Below are positions 44,116-51,885 of a DNA stretch of 64,000 bases, piece after piece. The notes under the pieces were generated by a model. The model had not been told where the DNA came from, did not search any database, and saw nothing but the letters and a program-made list of their open reading frames with translations. Source of the DNA: Caballeronia sp. dw_19 (GTDB taxonomy: Bacteria > Pseudomonadota > Gammaproteobacteria > Burkholderiales > Burkholderiaceae); NCBI RefSeq assembly GCF_018449515.1, contig NZ_JAAVUQ010000016.1:1-64000 (forward strand), written 5' to 3'. Numbering within the stretch: the stretch's first letter is position 1; each line of letters starts with the position of its first letter. The position numbers and the translations under genes are program-made.

Positions 44116-44713
44116 GGCGTACGTGATCTATCGCAATCGACACAAGCTGTGCACCCGGACCGTACGGTTTCATATCGATGTCTTCGTGCAAGCCATCGAG
44201 CCAGATGCCCGTGAGCGGACGCAGCGAGACGTCGCGCAACAACGCGCTTTCTATCGACCATTGTCCGGCTACGCAAAACAGGATCTGCGATGACGCGGAC
44301 GTGATGCGCGCCGAATGCGTCGCTACGCTTACGCGGGAGCCGCAGGTGTCGCGGCGCGTCATGACGTTCAATACGTTGACGGGACGCGCGGGCAATGTGA
44401 CCCATACATGCAAGTCACCTGAAAAATGCACTGGCTGTCCTGCGCGTGCGTTTAACTGGCCGTCTTGCGAATGAAGATCGACAGTCTCATCGTCGAGCAG
44501 GGTCAGGGTGCGATCGAAGCCCGCGAACTGCGAGAACTTCGCCGCACCGCTCAATTCCGCGAGGCTCACGCGCCATGCGCCCTCCAATCCGCGTGCGATG
44601 GTGCGGGTCGTGCCCGCACCGTTCGCCCACGCCTCCGGCGCGATCCGCGAGCAATCGAAGAAGCGCACCGACGCTTGTTCTTCGAAACGTTCTTCAGAGA
44701 AAACTGCGTTCAT
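44108..44713 (-). CDS. HutD/Ves family protein
   Basis: A 201-residue bicupin-like protein of the HutD/Ves family, whose members accompany histidine utilisation genes and are thought to act as accessory or regulatory proteins with small ligands. Family features: WANGAGTTRTIA near residue 30, AWRVSLAELSGAAKFSQFAGFDRTLTLLD near 55 and QPVHFSGD near 95. It overlaps etfA by four bases and the ETF-QO gene by eight, so it is translated as part of the electron-transfer operon. No hut genes are near. The role here is unknown; binding an amine or glutamate-derived metabolite is an inference. Confidence 0.85.
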   Translation of the reverse strand: MNAVFSEERFEEQASVRFFDCSRIAPEAWANGAGTTRTIARGLEGAWRVSLAELSGAAKFSQFAGFDRTLTLLDDETVDLHSQDGQLNARAGQPVHFSGDLHVWVTLPARPVNVLNVMTRRDTCGSRVSVATHSARITSASSQILFCVAGQWSIESALLRDVSLRPLTGIWLDGLHEDIDMKPYGPGAQLVSIAIDHVRHG

Positions 44714-45648
44714 GTGACGTCTCCTGTTGCGCGCGCGTGAGCATCGAGTTCGCCCATGACATCGAAAAGATCGCCTACGATGCCGTAGTCCGCGACCGAA
44801 AAAATCGGCGCATCAGGGTCCTTGTTCACGGCTACGATAATCTGCGAATCCTTCATCCCGGCCAGATGCTGGATTGCGCCGGAGATGCCGAACGCGAGGT
44901 AGAGTTCAGGCGCCACGGTCTTGCCGGTTTGCCCGACCTGCGCGGCGTTGGGCGCATAACCTGCATCCACTGCCGCACGCGACGCACCGAGCGCGGCGCC
45001 CATGTTGCGGGCCAACACGCCGAGCGTGTCCATGTTTTCCTTCGACGCCAGCCCTCGTCCGCCCGCCACTACGACGCGGGCGCTCGACAGATCGCGCCCG
45101 TCTTGCGCCGAGGCCTGCCGATCTGTCAGTACGGTTGCGGTGAACGGCGTGATGGCATCGAGCGCTACGATTGAAGCTGCGCCGCCGGTTGCGCAAGCAG
45201 GCGTGAACGATGACGTCCGGATGGTGGCAAAGAGCGTGGCGCTCGTACTCTCGATTGTCGCGACCACGCTGCCTGCGTAGAGACCGCGCACGAAACGCTG
45301 TGCTGTCACAACGCGCGTGATGTCCACAACAAACGCGTTGCCGGTCAACGCAGCGGCTCGGGGAAGGGCCGCGCGTCCCGCTGTGCGGTGGCTCGCAGAA
45401 ATCATCGAGTAATCCGAAGCAATATGCTGAAGAAGCGCGGCAAGTGTTTCGGGATTGGGTATGTCGTCCGATGCCAGCAACACGCGCCCGACGCCGTTAA
45501 TGCACGCAGCCGCATTCGCCATGGCAGGCGAAAAGGTGAGCACATCAACCGGTACGCCACGCTCACTCGCCGCGCTGAGCACACGCAGGGTCGCATCGGC
45601 GATCGCGCCGTCTTCCCATTCCCCTACGACAAGACTTCTCATGGTCAT
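44710..45648 (-). CDS. etfA: Electron-transfer flavoprotein alpha subunit
   Basis: FAD-carrying subunit of a heterodimeric ETF, 312 residues, cytosolic. The C-terminal FAD domain is intact: GGRGLASKENM, GASRAAVDAGY, GQTGKTVAPELYLAFGISGAIQHLAGM and the terminal IVAVNKDPDAPIFSVADYGIVGDL. The N-terminal domain, which contacts the beta subunit, is diverged from housekeeping ETF, as is common for dedicated catabolic ETFs. It overlaps etfB upstream and hutD downstream by four bases each, which enforces coupled translation. The electron donor is probably the FAD oxidoreductase encoded at 46456-47643. Confidence 0.93.
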   Translation of the reverse strand: MTMRSLVVGEWEDGAIADATLRVLSAASERGVPVDVLTFSPAMANAAACINGVGRVLLASDDIPNPETLAALLQHIASDYSMISASHRTAGRAALPRAAALTGNAFVVDITRVVTAQRFVRGLYAGSVVATIESTSATLFATIRTSSFTPACATGGAASIVALDAITPFTATVLTDRQASAQDGRDLSSARVVVAGGRGLASKENMDTLGVLARNMGAALGASRAAVDAGYAPNAAQVGQTGKTVAPELYLAFGISGAIQHLAGMKDSQIIVAVNKDPDAPIFSVADYGIVGDLFDVMGELDAHARATGDVT

Positions 45649-46424
45649 GCTCCCACGTTCTGAAACAGCCGCTCGCTGCCGATGGCGCCAAGCAGCGCGG
45701 CGGTATCGGCGACTTTGATGCCGGGCTGGCGGACCGCCGGCTCGGCTATCTCCACGATGCGGATTTGTGTGCCGAGAGCGACGTTGAGCGTTGCGGCATC
45801 AAGCGTGCGCAGCGGCTTTTGTTTAGCCTTCACGATGCTCGGCAACGTGACGCGGCGAGGCTCGGCCAAGCGCAGGTCCGCACTGACCACGGCCGGCCCG
45901 TCAAGGCGCCAGGTGGCCGTACCGGCGTCGTCGCCGCAGGTGACCAGCCAGCCACGTCCTGCCGCTTCGATCGCGGATGCATTGAGTGCCTGAGGCCAGC
46001 CGAGCAACCCGGCGAGCATTGCTGCAACGCCGCCGATGTCGTCATCGATCGCCTGCTTGCCGCACAGCACGAGACCGAAGGTGTCGGTATCGGTATCAGC
46101 CTCGGCGGTCATGAATGCATGCAGCAGGCGTGCTATGGCGAGCGAGTCCAGCGAAGCATCGGCTGTATCGATCAGCACTGCGTTGTCCGCACCCATCGCC
46201 AATGCGGTGCGCAGCACATCCTGACAAACAGGCAGGCCGCAGGTGAGCACGGTCACGCTCGACGCCACGCCGTCTTCACGCAGACGCAAGGCCTGCTCGA
46301 TAGCGCATTCGTCGAACGGGTTAAGCGACATTTTCAGGCCTGCCGTATCGACGCTGCCGGTAGAGCCGATGCGAACGCGCACGTTGGCATCGACGACCCG
46401 TTTCACGGGGACGAGAATTTTCAT
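45645..46424 (-). CDS. etfB: Electron-transfer flavoprotein beta subunit
   Basis: AMP-binding partner of the ETF alpha subunit, 259 residues. It has the start MKILVPVKRVVD, NPFDECAIEQALRL near residue 40, LCGKQAIDDDIGGVAAMLAGLLGWPQ near 125 (the ETF-beta signature region) and VKAKQKPL towards the C-terminus. The ATG at 46424 directly before the conserved start was chosen; the frame is open to 46562. It follows the FAD oxidoreductase gene by 31 bases. Like the alpha subunit it is probably a specialised paralogue for this operon rather than the fatty-acid oxidation ETF. Confidence 0.93.
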   Translation of the reverse strand: MKILVPVKRVVDANVRVRIGSTGSVDTAGLKMSLNPFDECAIEQALRLREDGVASSVTVLTCGLPVCQDVLRTALAMGADNAVLIDTADASLDSLAIARLLHAFMTAEADTDTDTFGLVLCGKQAIDDDIGGVAAMLAGLLGWPQALNASAIEAAGRGWLVTCGDDAGTATWRLDGPAVVSADLRLAEPRRVTLPSIVKAKQKPLRTLDAATLNVALGTQIRIVEIAEPAVRQPGIKVADTAALLGAIGSERLFQNVGA

Positions 46425-46455
46425 GGTCATCTCAGGGTTATTACCGTCGAAGGGA

Positions 46456-47643
46456 TCAGGACACCGCGCCCGAACCGTATTTGCCGACCAGCAACGCGCC
46501 ACTCGCGAAACGATCGAGCGCGTACGGTGAGAGGGAGACATCGGTTGTTTGCCCCAGTGCATGCTGCGCGAGAATCTTGCCGATTCCCGGCGACAACTTG
46601 AAGCCGTGCCCGGAGAAGCCGAATCCGACCGTCAATCCTTCTATGTCCCCGACTGGCCCGAGCACGGGGTTCCAGTCCGGCGTGACGTCGTACACCCCGG
46701 TCCACGATGACGCGAGCCCAGCCATTTCGTACGCGGGAAAACGTTCTGCAACCTGGGCGCCGACCTCGCCGACATAGTCGAGCGAGATATCGCCTTGCTC
46801 GGTCTCCGGGGCGTTCAGCGTTTCACCCACCACGCCTTCGGACACGAGCATCTGGCGGCCACCGTAGCTGCGGAAATACAGCATGCCCGGCGAGCCGAGA
46901 TCCTTGAAGGCCGGCATGCTGAATGTATAGGGCGCGGCGTCGCACTCCAGGGCGAGCACCGTATGGCGTTCCGGTTTGACGGGCAGCGGCACGCCGATCC
47001 ACCCTGCGAGCTCGGGTGTCCAGATGTTCTGCGTGCTGATCAGCGCTCCGCAACTGAAGGTGCCGGCCGATGTTTCGATGCCGGTCACCCGACGACCATC
47101 GCGCACGAGTCCGGTCACGGTCGTGTTCTCCATGATCTTCACGCCGCGCCGGCGAGCCGAGCGCGCGAAGCCCGTCGCGACCAGATAAGCATCGGCGAAA
47201 CCCGCCTCGGGTTCGTAGCCGATCAATGCGGCATCGTCGAATTGAGCGATTGGCAAACGCTCGCGGGCTTCAGCCTTTGAGAGCAGTTGCACCTCTATGC
47301 CCATGCCTTGCTGTGCATCGAGCGAGGCCTGCAGTGGCTCGAGCTTGTCGCCTTCGGGCGCGCAGATCATATAACCGCATTTCACGAGACCGCACGAGGC
47401 TTCATCATCTTCCACGTAAGCCGCGAAGTTGTTGAACGCGTGCCATGACGAACGCGCGAGTTCCACGTTCTGCCGCACGGAATAGTGCGTGCGCAACAGC
47501 CCCGACGACTGCGACGTCGTGCCCGCTCCGATCGTGCCGCGATCCACGACCAGCACGCTTTTGGCGCCCAGCGCGGCGAGATGATGGGCAACCGACGCGC
47601 CGATAACTCCGGCGCCGATCACGATAAAGTCGTAGTGGCTCAT
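46456..47643 (-). CDS. FAD-dependent amine oxidoreductase (DAO family), ETF-linked
   Basis: A 395-residue flavoprotein of the D-amino-acid-oxidase/sarcosine-oxidase-beta family (PF01266). FAD is bound by the N-terminal dinucleotide motif VIGAGVIGASVAHHLAALG; the C-terminal cap region has the family motif TVGFGFSGHGFKLSPGIG, and there is no His/Cys marker of covalent flavin that I can point to. The neighbours (etfB, etfA, ETF-QO) suggest that it is a dehydrogenase that reduces ETF rather than an oxygen-using oxidase. Candidate substrates are N-alkylated amino acids such as N-methylglutamate, sarcosine or dimethylglycine. ATG 47643 has AGGAAG upstream; the frame opens at 47715. Confidence 0.87.
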   Translation of the reverse strand: MSHYDFIVIGAGVIGASVAHHLAALGAKSVLVVDRGTIGAGTTSQSSGLLRTHYSVRQNVELARSSWHAFNNFAAYVEDDEASCGLVKCGYMICAPEGDKLEPLQASLDAQQGMGIEVQLLSKAEARERLPIAQFDDAALIGYEPEAGFADAYLVATGFARSARRRGVKIMENTTVTGLVRDGRRVTGIETSAGTFSCGALISTQNIWTPELAGWIGVPLPVKPERHTVLALECDAAPYTFSMPAFKDLGSPGMLYFRSYGGRQMLVSEGVVGETLNAPETEQGDISLDYVGEVGAQVAERFPAYEMAGLASSWTGVYDVTPDWNPVLGPVGDIEGLTVGFGFSGHGFKLSPGIGKILAQHALGQTTDVSLSPYALDRFASGALLVGKYGSGAVS

Positions 47644-48034
47644 GGCACTTCCTGAAAGAAGATCGATGAACGGATTGTAGGAAGAGGAAATGCTAAGCCG
47701 CTTTGTATTAAGCAAACTTATGCAGAGCGCGCGGATTGATGCAGACTTCAGACGGAGCCACTAACCGTAGCGACAGGAAACCGGAGCGTGTTCAGCTTCG
47801 TTGCGCACTTTGCATAAGCGTTTGTGATGAACTTTATAAGGGCGCGCCCGGCAGCGTGCGTCGACGCACCAAGCAAGGCAGACAGCGCACCGCCTTAAGG
47901 CGGTCGCGTTTCCCGCACTTCCATCCGTGCCACCTTTCATGGTCGCCGGATGGTTTCCTGTCATGAACTTTTAGTTCTCAAAGGGAAACTTGGCATGATC
48001 GTTGCATGGCTATGTCGAGGCGTGTTCCGAGCCT
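47644..48034. other. Promoter region of the FAD oxidoreductase/ETF operon
   Basis: About 390 bases between the regulator stop and the oxidoreductase start, both on the minus strand. CTTATGCA (47717-47724) and its complement TGCATAAG (47811-47818) occur 94 bases apart. No gene supported here. Confidence 0.45.
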
Positions 48035-48637
48035 TCATTCGGCGGCCGTCGGCGGGTACAGGATGATCGACAGGAACTGGATGGGCATCTTGATGAGCTT
48101 CTCCGGACCGTGCGGAACATCGCCCTGGAACGTGAGGGTATCGCCCGGATGCAGGACATAGGTCTGCTGGCCGTGCCGGTATTCAATCACTCCTTTCAGC
48201 ATGTGGATGAACTCGGTGCCGGGATGTTCGAAGATCGGAAATCGTTCAGCCTCGTCATCCATCGTGATGAGGAATGGTTCGAAGATTTTTCTCGGGCCTT
48301 GGTCATAGGCAAGCAGGTGGTAGGTATGGCCGCGTTTCGTTCCCTTACGGACCACTTCCATGCCGGCCCCTTTTTTGACGAACTGGGCACCACCGTCGGG
48401 GACGTCGTAATTGCGAAACAGGGCCGACATTGACACGCCGAGGGCCTGGGCGATCCGGTTGAGAACATCGAGTCCGGTCGACGTCTGGGCATTTTCGATC
48501 TTCGACAGCATGCCGCGGCTGATGCCGGCCTGTTCGCAAACCTGGGCAATGGTCAAGCCATGGCGCTGGCGAAGTTCGCGGATGGTCGCGCCAAGGTAAT
48601 GCTCAAGCGGATTCTTGCGGTCATCCTCGGTTTGCAT
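48035..48637 (-). CDS. XRE-family regulator with C-terminal cupin
   Basis: A 200-residue transcription factor of the PuuR type: N-terminal helix-turn-helix of the lambda-repressor fold (residues about 15-70, with LTIAQVCEQAGISRGMLSKIENAQ) and a C-terminal cupin domain (about 115-195, with HPGTEFIHMLKGVIEYRHG and LHPGDTLTFQGDVPHGP). PuuR-like regulators repress amine, polyamine or amino-acid catabolism until a ligand binds the cupin. It lies between the divergent oxidoreductase and ligase operons and probably controls both. ATG 48637 with GAGG seven bases before was chosen over 48649. Confidence 0.9.
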   Translation of the reverse strand: MQTEDDRKNPLEHYLGATIRELRQRHGLTIAQVCEQAGISRGMLSKIENAQTSTGLDVLNRIAQALGVSMSALFRNYDVPDGGAQFVKKGAGMEVVRKGTKRGHTYHLLAYDQGPRKIFEPFLITMDDEAERFPIFEHPGTEFIHMLKGVIEYRHGQQTYVLHPGDTLTFQGDVPHGPEKLIKMPIQFLSIILYPPTAAE

Positions 48638-48710
48638 TGCACGCCTCATGAGAAAACGGCAGGTTAGCAGATCAGTTGGGGTAGGTACGCGTCATATGTT
48701 TCATGGTAGG

Positions 48711-48735
48711 AATTATTGTTGCATATCAATAAATT
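48711..48735. promoter_or_regulatory. AT-rich imperfect dyad, candidate operator of the XRE-cupin regulator
   Basis: AATTATTG and CAATAAATT flank TTGCATAT, giving a near-symmetrical 25-base element between the regulator and ligase genes. The central TTGCATA recurs in the region upstream of the oxidoreductase operon (47811-47818 and, inverted, 47717-47724). Confidence 0.45.
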
Positions 48736-48860
48736 TCTGCACATACTACGAACTTGCTTGGCAGAGCGCCGGGACGGGTGATTTTCGAGCGGGTCGTAGT
48801 CGGGCCATGCAAAAGAGGCATGGCTTTTTCAACCAACGATAGACGATGCAAGGAGTCACG

Positions 48861-50261
48861 ATGAACCTGAACGATGGCGGCAACGCGCCGGTCGCGGAGC
48901 TTGGCACCGAGCTTGGCAAGACCCCGTGCTTTGAATCCGCGCAGGATGCGCAAAGCTGGCTCGTGCAACAAGGCGTGAAATACGTGCTGGCGCAGTTCGT
49001 CGATATTCACGGCGTGGCCAAGGCCAAGTCGGTGCCGGTCGCGCACCTCAACAGCATCCTCACCGCGGGTGCCGGGTTCGCGGGTTTTGCAATCTGGGGC
49101 GTTGGCATCGAGCCGAACGGGCCCGATTTCATGGCCGTGGGCGATCTCTCGACCCTCACCACCGTGCCCTGGCAAAGCGGTACGGCGCGCATTGTCTGCG
49201 AGGGTCATGTCAAGGGCGAACCCTGGGCCTACGATGCGCGCGTGACGTTGAAAAAGCAGATAGCGCGGCTGGCGGAGCGCAAATGGACCTTGTTTACAGG
49301 GCTTGAACCAGAGTTCTCGTTGCTCAGGCGTTCGGCGGCGGGTGTTATCGAGCCGTGCGATGCCAGCGATACGCTCGCCAAACCCTGCTACGACTACAAG
49401 GGTTTGTCGCGTACGCGCGCGTTCCTGGAAAAGCTCACCGAGTCCATGCGCGCGGCGGGTATCGATGTCTATCAGATCGATCACGAGGACGCGAACGGCC
49501 AGTTCGAAATCAACTATACGTACACGAATTGCCTGACCTCCTGCGATCACTACGTGTTCTTCAAGATGGCGGCCTCCGAAATCGCGAACGAGATGGGGCT
49601 GATCTGCTCGTTCATGCCCAAGCCGTTCGCGAACCGGCCGGGCAACGGCATGCACATGCACATGTCCATCGGCGATGGCGTGAGCAATCTTTTCTCAGAC
49701 AAAAGCGATCCGTCGGGCATGGGCTTGTCGAAGCTTGCGTATCACTTCACGGCGGGTTTGCTCGCCCATGCACCGGCGCTCACCGCGCTATGCAACCCGA
49801 CGGTGAACTCATACAAGCGGCTGGTCGTTGGCCGTTCGCTGACTGGCGCAACCTGGGCGCCCGCGTATATCAGCTACGGCGACAACAATCGCTCGACCAT
49901 GGTGCGCATGCCGGGCGAGCGCATTGAACTGCGCCTGCCCGATGGCGCGTGCAATCCGTATCTGGCGACGGCCGCGGTGATCGCGGCGGGTCTCGACGGG
50001 GTCGAGCGCGAGTTGTCGCCCGGTGCCCCGGCCAATGAAAACCTCTACGAGTGGTCGCCGGCCAAGCTGAAGGAACATGGTATCGGCGTGTTGCCGCAGA
50101 ACCTTGAGCACGCGCTGGATGCACTCGAAAGCGACCGCCTGATCTGCGACGCGCTCGGTCCTGTCGCCGATGAATTCCTCAAGCTCAAGCGGATGGAATG
50201 GCTCGAATACATGCGGCATGTATCGGATTGGGAAATGAAGAATTATCTGGAATTTTTCTGA
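48861..50261 (+). CDS. glnT: Type III glutamine synthetase-like ligase, probable gamma-glutamylamide (methylamide) synthetase
   Basis: A 466-residue cytosolic ligase of the glutamine-synthetase fold (GlnT/GmaS branch). It should join glutamate to ammonia or an amine, such as methylamine, with ATP. Fold motifs in order: VKYVLAQFVDIHGVAKAKSV in the N-domain, GLEPEFSLL and DHEDANGQFEINYTY with the metal-binding Glu residues, NGMHMHMS with the catalytic His, and NSYKRLVVGRSLTGATWAPA with ATP/phosphate-contacting Arg. ATG 48861 has AAGGAG seven bases upstream and was preferred to 48846. It heads an operon with the three glutamate-synthase-like genes, the arrangement of gmaS with mgsABC. GS activity with ammonia cannot be excluded. 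Confidence 0.9.
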   Translation: MNLNDGGNAPVAELGTELGKTPCFESAQDAQSWLVQQGVKYVLAQFVDIHGVAKAKSVPVAHLNSILTAGAGFAGFAIWGVGIEPNGPDFMAVGDLSTLTTVPWQSGTARIVCEGHVKGEPWAYDARVTLKKQIARLAERKWTLFTGLEPEFSLLRRSAAGVIEPCDASDTLAKPCYDYKGLSRTRAFLEKLTESMRAAGIDVYQIDHEDANGQFEINYTYTNCLTSCDHYVFFKMAASEIANEMGLICSFMPKPFANRPGNGMHMHMSIGDGVSNLFSDKSDPSGMGLSKLAYHFTAGLLAHAPALTALCNPTVNSYKRLVVGRSLTGATWAPAYISYGDNNRSTMVRMPGERIELRLPDGACNPYLATAAVIAAGLDGVERELSPGAPANENLYEWSPAKLKEHGIGVLPQNLEHALDALESDRLICDALGPVADEFLKLKRMEWLEYMRHVSDWEMKNYLEFF

Positions 50262-50272
50262 GGAGAAGCACG

Positions 50273-51181
50273 ATGTGCGGAATCGTAGGTTTGCTGGTGA
50301 AAACACCGGCACTGCGCGAGCAGCTTGGGGCCTTGATGGTGCCCATGCTGATTGGCATGACCGAGCGCGGCCCGGACTCGGCAGGCCTGGCGGTGTTCAG
50401 CCAGCCGCTGGATGCGGCCAGGCGAAAACTCAGCCTGTATTCGGGGTTCACCCCGGAGGGTGATCGGTTCGACTGGAGCGGGCTGACGGCTGCATTGAAC
50501 GGCGCGATGAATGTGGACGCGCAGGTGGACGCGCAAGGCAATCACGCGATCCTGACCCTGCAGGGTGATCCGGAAGCCGTGAAGACGTGGCTGCGCTCAG
50601 CGTTTCCGTTGGTGTACCTGCTTTCCACGGGACGTTCCATCGATTTGTACAAGGACATCGGCACGCCGGCACAGGTGGCAGCACGTTACGACTTCGCGAA
50701 TCTGAAGGGCTCGCATCTCGTGGGTCATACACGCATGGCCACGGAGTCGGCGGTCACGCCCGATCGCGCGCATCCGTTCACGGCTGGCGAGGATTTCTGC
50801 CTGGTGCATAACGGCTCGCTATCGAACCCCTATGGCGTACGCCGCATGCTCGAACCGCAAGGCATTCACTTCGATACCGACAACGACACCGAAGCCGCCT
50901 GCCGTTTTCTTGAATGGCGGCTGCGCGAAGGGGATGAATTGCCGGTAGCGCTGCAAAAGGGCTTCGAGGAACTGGACGGTTTCTACACCTTCCTGATGGG
51001 GACATCGACGGAACTGGCGTTGATTCGCGATCCGTTTGCCTGCAAGCCAGCGGTCGTGGCCGAGACCGATGACTATGTCGCGATCGCATCAGAATTCCGG
51101 TCCCTGGCGCATTTGCCCGATATCAAGCATGCCAAAGTGTTTGAGCCTGCACCCGAGGAGATGTATGTATGGAAAGCGTGA
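50273..51181 (+). CDS. glxB: Class II glutamine amidotransferase subunit (GlxB/MgsA-like)
   Basis: A 302-residue Ntn-type amidotransferase whose N-terminal Cys (MCGIVGLL) becomes the nucleophile after Met removal. Further class II elements are GHTRMATESAVTPDRAHPF and LVHNGSLSN. In N-methylglutamate synthase this subunit hydrolyses the gamma-amide and passes the amine to the synthase subunit. ATG 50273 was chosen because the nucleophile must follow the initiator Met; the frame opens earlier at 50198 inside the ligase gene. It follows the ligase by 11 bases with AGGAG and overlaps the next gene by 13 bases. Confidence 0.93.
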   Translation: MCGIVGLLVKTPALREQLGALMVPMLIGMTERGPDSAGLAVFSQPLDAARRKLSLYSGFTPEGDRFDWSGLTAALNGAMNVDAQVDAQGNHAILTLQGDPEAVKTWLRSAFPLVYLLSTGRSIDLYKDIGTPAQVAARYDFANLKGSHLVGHTRMATESAVTPDRAHPFTAGEDFCLVHNGSLSNPYGVRRMLEPQGIHFDTDNDTEAACRFLEWRLREGDELPVALQKGFEELDGFYTFLMGTSTELALIRDPFACKPAVVAETDDYVAIASEFRSLAHLPDIKHAKVFEPAPEEMYVWKA

Positions 51182-51858
51182 TCTTTGACCTGGAGAAAGC
51201 GTCGGTCCGCGAGGTCAACCAGTTTCTTCATGGTGCGCCCGAGACGCTCGAAGGGCGGCAGGTGACGGTCGTGTCGCCGAACGGCGCCCACAATTTAGCG
51301 GTTGGCGTGGATGCCCCCGTGCAGGTGTTGATCGACGGACACGCGGGTTACTACGCAGGCGGTATGAACAAACACGCGACGATCATCGTGGACGGTAGCG
51401 CGGGCACGGGCGTCGCGGAAAACATGATGAGCGGCAAGGTTCACGTGAAGGGTTTTGCGTCGAATGGCGCGGGGGCATCGGCGCATGGCGGGCTGCTCGT
51501 GATTGACGGCGACGCGGGCTTGCGTTGTGGGATCTCGCTTAAAGGTGGCGACATTGTGGTCGGCGGGTCGGTTGGCAGCTTCTCGGCGTTCATGGCGCAG
51601 GCGGGCCGCATGGTGATCTGCGGCGACGCGGGCGATGCGCTTGGCGACTCCCTCTACGAAGCGGTGCTTTACGTACGCGGCTCGGTGAAGTCGCTCGGCG
51701 CGGACGCGCAGTACGAAGAGATGACCGACGCCGATGTCTCGGCCGTTCGCGATCTGCTGAAAGCTGCGGGACTGAATCACGATCCGATGTCGTTCAAGCG
51801 CATTGCTTCGGCGCGCACCCTCTACCACTGGAACGCCGACGCGAACCAGGAATATTGA
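51169..51858 (+). CDS. glxC: GXGXG-domain glutamate-synthase-like subunit (GlxC/MgsB-like)
   Basis: A 229-residue protein equivalent to the C-terminal right-handed beta-helix domain of glutamate synthase large subunit, a structural domain with repeated Gly turns: VLIDGHAGYYAGGMN, IVDGSAGTGVAENM and VIDGDAGLRCGIS show the repeating pattern. It has no catalytic residues of its own and is expected to hold amidotransferase and synthase subunits together. It overlaps glxB by 13 bases and is followed by glxD after 27 bases. Family identity is clear from the repeat; the final 40 residues are helical. Confidence 0.93.
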   Translation: MESVIFDLEKASVREVNQFLHGAPETLEGRQVTVVSPNGAHNLAVGVDAPVQVLIDGHAGYYAGGMNKHATIIVDGSAGTGVAENMMSGKVHVKGFASNGAGASAHGGLLVIDGDAGLRCGISLKGGDIVVGGSVGSFSAFMAQAGRMVICGDAGDALGDSLYEAVLYVRGSVKSLGADAQYEEMTDADVSAVRDLLKAAGLNHDPMSFKRIASARTLYHWNADANQEY

Positions 51859-51885
51859 CATTTCCGTTCTTCTGAGAAGGTCCCC

